Of a DNA stretch of 46,976 nt, positions 7,641 to 13,980 are shown piece after piece. A program made the position numbers and the translations under genes. This DNA comes from Kitasatospora sp. MAA19. Its GTDB lineage: Bacteria > Actinomycetota > Actinomycetes > Streptomycetales > Streptomycetaceae. Within the stretch, counting starts at the first letter, position 1. The number at the start of each line of letters is the position of its first letter. The notes under the pieces are model-generated. The model was not told where the DNA came from. It saw only the letters and a list, made by a program, of their open reading frames with translations, and did not search any database. The stretch is from the NCBI RefSeq assembly GCF_029894125.1, contig NZ_JARXYZ010000052.1, positions 1 through 46,976 on the forward strand. The letters run 5' to 3'.

Positions 7641-8375
7641 TTACTCGTGCGGCTCGAACCGCCAGGCCTGGCGCTGGTCGCGGGGCTCGTAGCGCCGCAG
7701 CGCGGTGCGGGGCGGGAAGATCGCCAGCAGGCTGAGGTCGAGGGCGAACTCGACGCCGTCGACCGGACCGCCGGGGGCCACGATGTGGAAGGCGAAGGGC
7801 TCGGCGCTCTGGCGCAGCACCCACTCGGTGGGCGTGGGCCTGCCGAAGATCGGCTTGTTGGGCGCCGGGTCGCCGTCGAAGCCGGCGTAGGCGTTCTCCC
7901 GGAGGTTGCGGAGGGTGACGTTGCCGTTCGGGAGCGTCTGCACCCGCCACTCCTGCGCGCCCGGAGTGCCGGTGGGCGGCAGGACGACCACCGGGTCGCG
8001 GTGGCCTTCGAGGGTGAGGAGATGCTCGCGCGGCTTGCTGATGCTGTAGACGCCGGGCGGAACGGGCGCGCGGCCGGTGCGGGTGGCGCGGTGGATGCGG
8101 TCGGGGTCGTCGAGGGGGGCCGCCGGTTCTTCGACCAGGTCGTCGGCGGCGGCCGCCGGGTCCTCGGCGGGGTCGTCCGCGTGGGCCTCCGGGTCCTCGG
8201 CGGGTTCTTCGGCGGGTTCTTCGGCGGGCTCCTCGGCCGGGGCCTCGGCCGGGTCCGGCGGTGCGGTGCGGGTGCCAGCCGTGGCGGCCTTGGCCGTTCC
8301 GGTGGTGAGGAGGGCGGCGAAGCCGGCCGCGGCGGCGGCGCCGAGCACGTGGCGTCGGCTCAGAGGTTCGGTCAT
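7641..8375 (-). CDS. Tat-exported I66-type serine protease inhibitor-like protein
   Basis: 244 aa from ATG 8375; an in-frame ATG at 8396 would add seven residues. The N-terminus LSRRHVLGAAAAAGFAALL is a twin-arginine signal. A low-complexity acidic linker built on PAEEPAEEPAEDP-like units follows (about residues 45-85). The C-terminal domain of about 140 aa (GVYSISKPREHLLTL, EWRVQTLPNGNVTLRN, AYAGFD, WVLRQ) resembles the beta-trefoil I66 inhibitors first known from fungi and often annotated in Streptomyces. The inhibitory role is by family only. ATG 8375 is preceded by CACAAT with six bases between, suggesting leaderless transcription. The linker DNA (about 8190-8250) is a degenerate 12-base repeat. 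Confidence 0.6.
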   Translation of the reverse strand: MTEPLSRRHVLGAAAAAGFAALLTTGTAKAATAGTRTAPPDPAEAPAEEPAEEPAEEPAEDPEAHADDPAEDPAAAADDLVEEPAAPLDDPDRIHRATRTGRAPVPPGVYSISKPREHLLTLEGHRDPVVVLPPTGTPGAQEWRVQTLPNGNVTLRNLRENAYAGFDGDPAPNKPIFGRPTPTEWVLRQSAEPFAFHIVAPGGPVDGVEFALDLSLLAIFPPRTALRRYEPRDQRQAWRFEPHE

Positions 8376-8387
8376 GGGCCGATTGTG

Positions 8388-8680
8388 TGCGAGCACCCGC
8401 CCGGGAGGGGTGCACCTGACCAGGCATGTCCCCCGGTTGGGTGATCAGCTGCCCGGGCGCGTCAACGTCCGGCCTCGACAGCGGGATTGACGGCCATGCA
8501 GGAGATCCGCGAAAGCAGGCCTCGCCGTCCCCGGGTGAGGGCCGCTTCCGTGCCGGCCGCAGCGCCCGGGTGGTGGGCCGCGCCGGAAGTCGGCCTGTCC
8601 GACGTCCGGCGCGGGGATGATCGGCGACGTAGGTCCAAGGACCGATGGTCGACAGGCCCGGCACAGGGTGGAATGGCCGG
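8388..8680. other. intergenic region between divergent inhibitor and acetyltransferase genes
   Basis: About 290 bases. Apart from the two start-proximal promoter boxes I see no convincing gene. A 74-codon plus-strand frame from 8487 lacks a ribosome site and has Arg/Ala/Pro-rich composition typical of chance frames. Confidence 0.5.
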
Positions 8681-9493
8681 ATGGATCACGAGAAGCCGCA
8701 CGAAGGGCTGACCCCCGACGGGCAGGCCGCCTACCTGGCGCGGATCGGGGTGGCGGAGGTCGGCACGCCGTCCCCGGAGGCGCTCGCACGGCTCCAGCTC
8801 GCCCACCTCCGGGCCGTGCCGTTCGAGAATCTGAGCATCCACCTCGGCGAGCCCGTCATCCTCGACCCCGGCGCGCTGGTGGAGAAGCTGGTAGCCCGCC
8901 GCCGGGGCGGCTTCTGCTACGAACTCAACGGCGCCTTCGCCGAGTTGCTGCGCTCGCTCGGCTACCGGGTGAGCCTGCTCGCCGCCCGCGTCTTCAACGG
9001 CGAGCAGCCCGGACCGCCGTTCGACCACCTGGCGCTGCGGGTCGACCTCGACGAACCCTGGCTGGTCGACGTCGGCTTCGGCCGGTTCAGCCGCCACCCG
9101 CTGCGCCTCGACGAGCGCGCCCCGCAGGCCGACCCGCACGGCGCGTTCACCCTCAGCCCGTACGGGGACCACGGCGAGCTCGACGTCCTGATGGACGGCA
9201 AGCCGCAGTACCGGCTGGAGCGCCGCCCCTACCCGCTCGCGGACTTCCGCCAGACCTGCTGGTGGCAGACCACCTCGCCCGAGTCCCCCTTCGCCCGCGG
9301 GGCGACGTGCTCCCTCCTCGCCGAGGACGGCGGCCGGATCACCCTCAACGGCACGAAGCTCATCCGCACGGCCCCGGACGGCACCCGCACCGAGGAGCAG
9401 CTCGCCGTCCCCGAGGCGCTGGCCGCCTACCGCGACCACTTCGGCATCACCCTCGACCGGCTGCCCGGTGACGGGGGCAGGGTAGCCGGGTAG
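8681..9493 (+). CDS. arylamine N-acetyltransferase
   Basis: 270 aa, standard NAT size. Transfers acetyl from acetyl-CoA to arylamines, hydrazines or a biosynthetic aromatic amine. The cysteine-protease-like triad is intact: Cys79 in RRGGFCYELNG, His116 in FDHLALRV, Asp130 in WLVDVGFG. The substrate-proximal motif LRAVPFENLSIHLGEP (43-58) is typical. The start is ATG 8681, where the conserved helix begins, with TGGAAT six bases before it; an in-frame ATG at 8645 would add a tail with no family support. No pathway genes are adjacent, so a xenobiotic-detoxification role is only a guess. Confidence 0.9.
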   Translation: MDHEKPHEGLTPDGQAAYLARIGVAEVGTPSPEALARLQLAHLRAVPFENLSIHLGEPVILDPGALVEKLVARRRGGFCYELNGAFAELLRSLGYRVSLLAARVFNGEQPGPPFDHLALRVDLDEPWLVDVGFGRFSRHPLRLDERAPQADPHGAFTLSPYGDHGELDVLMDGKPQYRLERRPYPLADFRQTCWWQTTSPESPFARGATCSLLAEDGGRITLNGTKLIRTAPDGTRTEEQLAVPEALAAYRDHFGITLDRLPGDGGRVAG

Positions 9494-9609
9494 CGGACCG
9501 GCCCGGGCCGGAATCGCGCAATCGGTCCGGCCCGCCCACGGCCGCCCTAGGCTCTTCGTGCGCGGTCGGAGCCGCGGCCAACTCGACTCTCCGGCAAGGT
9601 GGTTCACCG

Positions 9610-10164
9610 ATGGAACAGGACGCCGACGACGGCGCGGTGACGTACGAGCAGGTGACGGTGGTCTCGCTCGCCTCGTGCGAGCCGGTCAACCCCGCGCGGA
9701 TCGCGGTGCGGGTGGCCTGCGAGACCATGACGGTCAAACGGGTGGCGGGCTACTGGGTGCGCTGGGACGAGCGGTGGGGGCCGGAGGAGATCCGCCACCA
9801 TGCGCGCTGGGTCCCGGACGAGGAGTACGTGCGGCCGGGCGGTGGGAGCCTGGACGGATCGCTCACCGTGACGGTCGTCGCGTACTGGACGTACGAGGGC
9901 GGCGGTGCGCGCCGGCCGACCACCAAGACGGCGGTGGCCTTTCGGTCCGACGAGGCCGAGCGGGAACTGGTGCTGGAGCGGCCGGACCCGCACCGCCCGG
10001 CGGCCCTGACCGTCCACCTGACCGACGCCCGCTGGCTGGAGGGCGGCCAGGGGCGGCTGATCCACTACGGCTACTCGGGCGCCACCGAGTCCGACGGCGG
10101 CGAGGGGGAGTGGCTGGTCCGCTTCCCGGAGTGCGGCACGGGCCTTCTCCCGCAAGCGGGTTAG
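9610..10164 (+). CDS. hypothetical protein
   Basis: 184 aa, family not recognised. AAGGTGG lies seven bases before ATG 9610. The translation is rich in beta-strand-like stretches (VTVVSLAS, IAVRVACETM, GYWVRWDERW, LTVTVVAYWTYEG, ALTVHLTDARW) with many Trp and charged residues. It has no signal peptide or membrane helix, suggesting a soluble beta-rich domain. Two cysteines lie in the N-terminal half and one near the end. Codon use is normal for the region. It converges on a shortened acyltransferase gene seven bases downstream. No functional inference is possible from context. Confidence 0.7.
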   Translation: MEQDADDGAVTYEQVTVVSLASCEPVNPARIAVRVACETMTVKRVAGYWVRWDERWGPEEIRHHARWVPDEEYVRPGGGSLDGSLTVTVVAYWTYEGGGARRPTTKTAVAFRSDEAERELVLERPDPHRPAALTVHLTDARWLEGGQGRLIHYGYSGATESDGGEGEWLVRFPECGTGLLPQAG

Positions 10165-10170
10165 CGAAGC

Positions 10171-10416
10171 CTAGGGCGCCGCCGCCCACGCCCCCTCCCG
10201 CACGCCGACCTTGCGCGCGGGCACGCCGGCCCAGATGGCGCCGAGCGTGGTGTACGGGTGCAGCACGGTGCCGAAGCCGCGGTGGAACACGACGAGCCCG
10301 GGCCCGATCTCGCAGGCGGCGGGCACCTCCATGCCGTAGAGCGCGAGGGCCTCCTGGACCAGGCGGCCCAGGAGGCGGTGGCGGCGGCGGTAGACGAGCG
10401 CGGTGACGAGTGACAT
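10171..10416 (-). CDS. shortened serine acetyltransferase-like hexapeptide protein (internal deletion)
   Basis: 81 aa. The N-terminal helix RHRLLGRLVQEALALYGMEV and first left-handed beta-helix coils EIGPGLVVFHRGFGTVLHP resemble CysE-like acetyltransferases. The chain then jumps from PYTTLGA directly to IWAGVPARKVG, which normally closes such proteins. Family members carry several more hexapeptide turns between these points, including the catalytic-site and acetyl-CoA region, so I infer an in-frame loss of roughly 60-70 residues. ATG 10416 has CACAAT six bases upstream (or GGGTGG as ribosome site), so it may still be expressed. An active trimer is unlikely. Confidence 0.6.
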   Translation of the reverse strand: MSLVTALVYRRRHRLLGRLVQEALALYGMEVPAACEIGPGLVVFHRGFGTVLHPYTTLGAIWAGVPARKVGVREGAWAAAP

Positions 10417-10457
10417 CCACCCATTGTGTCGCCGCGACTACACCGAGTCGCGGGCGG

Positions 10458-11777
10458 TCACTTGATGTCCGGGACCGCGCTGTCGCTCTTGAAGGCGTCG
10501 AAGACCTGCTTGGCCTTGTTGGTGTCCCACTGGACCGCCGACTCGCCGGTCTTGGTGTGGTAGTCGGCGTTGGCGATCGGCACGGTCAGGGACTTGCCGC
10601 TGCCGCCGTTGACGTCCTTCATGGCGAGGAAGAGCGAGCCGAGGTCGGTGAGGCCCGCGTCGTCGTCGACGATGAGGGTGCCGAGGGCGGAGTCGACCAG
10701 CGGGTAGAAGGTGAACGGGTTCAGTACGGTGCCGGGGGAGGCCGCCTGGTGGGCGAGGGCGCCGAGGAACTTCTGCTGGTTGCGCATGCGGCCGAGGTCC
10801 TGGTCGGCCATCTGGTGACGCTGGCGGACGAAGGCGAGGGCCTGCTTGCCGTTGAGGGTCTGGTCGCCGGCCTTGAGGTCGAGGCCGGAGTCCTTGTCCT
10901 GGACGTTCTGGTCGATGTGCATCTCGACGCCGCCGATCGAGTCGACGATGCCGACGAAGCCGGCGAAGCCGATCTCGGCATAGTGGTCGATCCGGATGCC
11001 GGTGTTGAGCTCGACGGTCTGGACGAGCAGCCGGCCGCCGCCGTTGCCGAAGGCCGAGTTGATCTTCGCGGTGGTGCCCTTGACGGTCTTGCCGTTGCTG
11101 CCGGGGTGTTCCGGGATCGGCACCCAGGAGTCGCGCGGGATGCTCATCAGGGTGTTCCCGTTGTCCCCGACGTGCAGGATCATCATCGAGTCGCTGCGCT
11201 TGCCCTCGGTGTCGTGACCGGTGTGCAGGTCGTCCTGTTCCGAGTCGGTGAGGCCCTGGCGGCTGTCGGAGCCGACGATCAGCCAGTTGGTGCCCTTGCC
11301 GGCCGCCGGTCGTCCGGGGTAGTCGGCCAGCACGTTCTCGTGGTTGAGCTTGGAGCCGGCCCAGAACCAGGTGGAGACCGCGGTCACCATGACGGCGATC
11401 AGGACGCCGAAGACCGACCACTTGACGATCCGGCGCCGCGGCCAGCGCTTGGCGGGTATCGCACCCGGCCGCGCACCGCCGGGGCCACCCGGACCTCCCG
11501 GGCCACCCGGCCGACCGGGACCGCCCGGTCCTCCGGGCCCGGCGGGCTGCCTGCCCGGCCCCTGTGGCGGGACGCCGCCGACGCGGGACGGCTCCGGCTG
11601 TCGCGGCGCGGGCGCCCCCGGCCCGCGCGGGTTCAGCGACCCGGGCAGCGGCGGTTCGGCCGCCGTGCCGCCTCCGCCGCGCCCGTACGCGCCGCCGTTG
11701 CCGCCGCCCCGATACGGGTTCCCGTCGTTGTACGGGTTCCCGCCGCCTCCCGGGCGGCCCTCCTGCCACGTGTTCAT
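10458..11777 (-). CDS. LytR-CpsA-Psr (LCP) family protein with Pro-Gly-rich cytoplasmic tail
   Basis: 439 aa. LCP enzymes attach undecaprenyl-linked glycopolymers (teichoic acids, teichulosonic acids, arabinogalactan in relatives) to peptidoglycan outside the membrane. A long disordered N-terminus rich in Gly, Pro and Asn, with collagen-like PGG units at about 80-102, precedes Arg/Lys stop-transfer residues and one membrane helix (about 121-141). The LCP domain follows: LIVGSDSRQG (about 166-175), RSDSMMILHV, LMSIPRDSWV, GIRIDHY, and the C-terminal FVRQRHQMADQDLGRMRNQQ with the pyrophosphate-binding arginines. Start at ATG 11777. This is one of three LCP paralogues in the window. Confidence 0.92.
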   Translation of the reverse strand: MNTWQEGRPGGGGNPYNDGNPYRGGGNGGAYGRGGGGTAAEPPLPGSLNPRGPGAPAPRQPEPSRVGGVPPQGPGRQPAGPGGPGGPGRPGGPGGPGGPGGARPGAIPAKRWPRRRIVKWSVFGVLIAVMVTAVSTWFWAGSKLNHENVLADYPGRPAAGKGTNWLIVGSDSRQGLTDSEQDDLHTGHDTEGKRSDSMMILHVGDNGNTLMSIPRDSWVPIPEHPGSNGKTVKGTTAKINSAFGNGGGRLLVQTVELNTGIRIDHYAEIGFAGFVGIVDSIGGVEMHIDQNVQDKDSGLDLKAGDQTLNGKQALAFVRQRHQMADQDLGRMRNQQKFLGALAHQAASPGTVLNPFTFYPLVDSALGTLIVDDDAGLTDLGSLFLAMKDVNGGSGKSLTVPIANADYHTKTGESAVQWDTNKAKQVFDAFKSDSAVPDIK

Positions 11778-11925
11778 GTCGTCGAGGATGCCCGACCCCG
11801 GTCGTGCTGACTCCCCCCGGGGGCTCCACCAGGCTGCTTGTAGCAGTTTTGATGCACGTGTCGGATCGTTCCGCCGCAACTTCCGCGCGGCCGCACGACG
11901 GTGGGGCGCCCGGGCGCGGGGCGGC

Positions 11926-12013
11926 GTTCAACGTGAGCCGTGTCACCCGCCGTTCACCGCGGTTCAGCTGGCGAAACGATTCTTGACCCGCTCGAACACA
12001 GCGTGTTTGCATT
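11926..12013 (+). promoter_or_regulatory. candidate promoter with GTTCAxC repeats upstream of the leader peptide
   Basis: -35 TTGACC at 11983-11988 and -10-like TGCATT at 12008-12013, with six bases to ATG 12020. Just upstream, GTTCAAC (11926), TGTCACC (11941), GTTCACC (11952) and GTTCAGC (11962) form degenerate direct repeats with spacings 15, 11 and 10. They resemble the 11-base units of PhoP boxes, but the spacing is imperfect. Confidence 0.4.
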
Positions 12014-12019
12014 TCGGGT

Positions 12020-12100
12020 ATGGATCAGCGTTGGGCACTCACGCGTCGGCGGCACGTCGACCTGCGGCGTGGTGTGGCCTGTTCGCTCTGTCGCGGCTGA
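12020..12100 (+). CDS. short Cys-containing leader peptide upstream of the flavin reductase
   Basis: 26 codons: it contains LTRRRHVDLRR in the middle and ends ACSLCRG before TGA. Short ORFs with an RRRHxDLxR core and a C-terminal Cys-rich end are common upstream of sulfur-assimilation genes in Streptomyces and are annotated as putative leader peptides; ribosome stalling at Cys codons is the proposed sensor in related actinobacteria. Here it starts 233 bases before an SsuE-like flavin reductase. ATG 12020 has TGCATT six bases upstream, consistent with leaderless translation. The family match is from memory of its pattern; regulation is inferred. Confidence 0.65.
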   Translation: MDQRWALTRRRHVDLRRGVACSLCRG

Positions 12101-12136
12101 AGCGCGCCCCCACCCCGCGTCGACGTACCCCCGACC

Positions 12137-12169
12137 CGCGTCGCAGCACGTCCCGCGTCGCAGCACGTC
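12137..12169 (+). repeat. 16-base direct repeat between leader peptide and flavin reductase
   Basis: CGCGTCGCAGCACGTC occurs at 12137-12152 and 12154-12169, one base apart. A partial third copy lies near 12115. The repeats sit where an attenuator would form, but I could not fold the region. Confidence 0.7.
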
Positions 12170-12252
12170 GAAACATCCTTTCCGGGCCCCGCCCCGCAGC
12201 GGTCCCGCTGCGCCGCGTCGCGCCGCCCCCGCTTCCAGCCAGAGGTGAACCC

Positions 12253-12807
12253 ATGGCCACCGTCCTGTCCGTTTCCGGCTCCCCGTCCGCCACCTCCCGC
12301 ACCACCCGCCTGCTGCGCCACGTCGACGCGCGCCTGGAGGCCCGCGGTCACCACGTCCTCCCGTTCGAGGCGCGCAGCCTGCCCGCGCACGCGCTGCTGT
12401 CGGGCGACTTCGACCACCCGGAGATCGTCGCCGTCACCGAGCTGTTCGCCCGCGCGGACGGCGTCGTGATCGGCACCCCCGTCTACAAGGCCGCCTACTC
12501 GGGCCTGTTGAAGGCGCTGCTGGACGTGCTCCCGCAGTACGCGCTGGCCGGCAAGGCCGTGCTACCGCTGGCCACCGGCGGCTCGCCCGCGCACGTGCTG
12601 GCGGTGGACTACGCGCTGCGCCCGGTGCTCAGCTCGATGGGCGCCGGCCACATCACCCAGGGCTGGTTCGTGCTCGACCGCCACATCACCGCCCGGGAGG
12701 ACGGGACGACCCTGGTCGAGCGCGAGACCGACACCCTGCTGGCCCCGGTCGTGGAGGGCTTCGCCCAGGCCCTGGAGCGGCTGGCCGCACCGGCGCTGGC
12801 CGGCTGA
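12253..12807 (+). CDS. NADPH-dependent FMN reductase, SsuE-like
   Basis: 184 aa flavodoxin-fold reductase supplying reduced FMN, in SsuE's case to an alkanesulfonate monooxygenase that releases sulfite from sulfonates. The N-terminal FMN phosphate loop SGSPSATSRT is at about 8-17, the central GTPVYKAAYSGLLKALLDVL (about 76-95) is the SsuE-type isoalloxazine-binding stretch, and LPLATGGSPAHVLAVDYALRPVL is the usual following segment. AGAGGTG lies five bases before ATG 12253. No monooxygenase or sulfonate transporter is adjacent, so the partner must be elsewhere. The upstream leader peptide supports a sulfur-regulated role. Confidence 0.88.
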   Translation: MATVLSVSGSPSATSRTTRLLRHVDARLEARGHHVLPFEARSLPAHALLSGDFDHPEIVAVTELFARADGVVIGTPVYKAAYSGLLKALLDVLPQYALAGKAVLPLATGGSPAHVLAVDYALRPVLSSMGAGHITQGWFVLDRHITAREDGTTLVERETDTLLAPVVEGFAQALERLAAPALAG

Positions 12808-13172
12808 GGAGCAGGCGAGGGGGCGGCCCGGGGGAGCCGGCGCCCGAACCCCGTACGGGGCGTCCCCGAGACGGGCCGCGGCACCCCTTAGGGGGAGCGG
12901 CGCCGCGCCCCGCAGAACCCTGGTTGGGCGGCTTCATTCCGGCGGATGACGAGCCGGCCCGCCACCACTCCTAACGTTGTGGCTGTCCCCGCTCGTTCCG
13001 ACGAGGGCGAGGTTCTCCCCGGAGCCGGCGCCCGCCGGCCCTGGTGGGTGGGGTCACTCCCCGGTCGACGACCCCTTCCTCCGGCGTGCCCGCGCACGGC
13101 TGCGGCCCGCCGCGCACGAAGGGGGCCGTCCGGCCGGGGGCGACGGGTGGGCCCACTTCCTAGGAGACTCCA
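12808..13172 (+). other. 365-base intergenic region before the ABC exporter operon
   Basis: No gene seen. CCCCGTACGGGG at 12849-12860 is a short palindrome that may help end the upstream transcript. TAACGT at 12972-12977 with TGACGA 18 bases upstream is a weak promoter candidate for the ABC operon. AGGAGA at 13162-13167 is the ribosome site for GTG 13173. Confidence 0.4.
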
Positions 13173-13961
13173 GTGACGACGGCAGCAGCAGCCGTGCACG
13201 ACCCCCAGCTTCCCGGCGGAGCGTCCGCCGTCGCCGCGTCGGCCCGCCGGGTGACCAAGGCGTACGGCGCGGGCGAGACCAGGGTCACCGCGCTCGACGC
13301 GGTGGACGTCGACATCCAGCGCGGCCGCTTCACCGCGATCATGGGCCCGTCCGGCTCCGGGAAGTCGACCCTGATGCACTGCCTGGCCGGCCTGGACACG
13401 GTCAGCGGCGGCCGGATCTGGATCGGCGACACCGAGATCACCGGTCTCAAGGACAAGCAGCTGACCAGACTGCGCCGGGACAAGATCGGCTTCATCTTCC
13501 AGGCGTTCAACCTGCTCCCGACGCTGACCGCGCTGGAGAACATCACGCTGCCGATGGACATCGCCGGGCGCCGCCCGGATCAGGCCTGGCTGGACCAGGT
13601 GGTGGAGACCGTGGGTCTGGCGGGCCGGCTCAAGCACCGCCCGGCGCAGCTCTCCGGCGGCCAGCAGCAGCGCGTCGCGGTGGCCCGGGCGCTGGCCGCC
13701 CGGCCGGAGATCATCTTCGGCGACGAGCCCACCGGCAACCTGGACTCCCGGGCCGGCGCCGAGGTGCTCACCTTCCTGCGCCGCTCGGTCGACGAACTGG
13801 GCCAGACCATCGTGATGGTCACCCACGACCCGGTCGCCGCGGGCTACGCGGACCGCGTGCTCTTCCTCGCCGACGGCGTGATCGTCGACGAGATGCACGC
13901 GCCCACCGCCGACTCCGTCCTCGAACGCATGCGCCGTTTCGACGGCAAGCGCACCAGCTGA
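13173..13961 (+). CDS. ABC transporter ATPase (MacB/LolD-like)
   Basis: 262 aa ATPase that energises the adjacent FtsX-type permease. Walker A GPSGSGKST is at 58-66, the Q-loop in FIFQAFNLLPTLTALENI near 110, signature LSGGQQQR at 160-167, Walker B IIFGDEPT at 180-187, and the H-switch in MVTHD near 214. EPTGNLDS is characteristic of the MacB/LolD branch, which drives mechanotransmission rather than classical import. The start is GTG 13173 with AGGAGA five bases upstream. The permease begins 19 bases after the stop, so they form one operon. Confidence 0.93.
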   Translation: MTTAAAAVHDPQLPGGASAVAASARRVTKAYGAGETRVTALDAVDVDIQRGRFTAIMGPSGSGKSTLMHCLAGLDTVSGGRIWIGDTEITGLKDKQLTRLRRDKIGFIFQAFNLLPTLTALENITLPMDIAGRRPDQAWLDQVVETVGLAGRLKHRPAQLSGGQQQRVAVARALAARPEIIFGDEPTGNLDSRAGAEVLTFLRRSVDELGQTIVMVTHDPVAAGYADRVLFLADGVIVDEMHAPTADSVLERMRRFDGKRTS

Positions 13962-13980
13962 GCGGGCGGGACGAGACCTC

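Noticed and set aside
8487..8711. 74-codon plus-strand frame before the arylamine N-acetyltransferase
   Set aside because: No ribosome site, biased Arg/Pro/Ala composition, and it runs into the acetyltransferase start in another frame.
9863..10424. Minus-strand frames opposite the hypothetical protein at 9610
   Set aside because: Pro/Arg-rich translation; the plus-strand frame has a good ribosome site and balanced composition.
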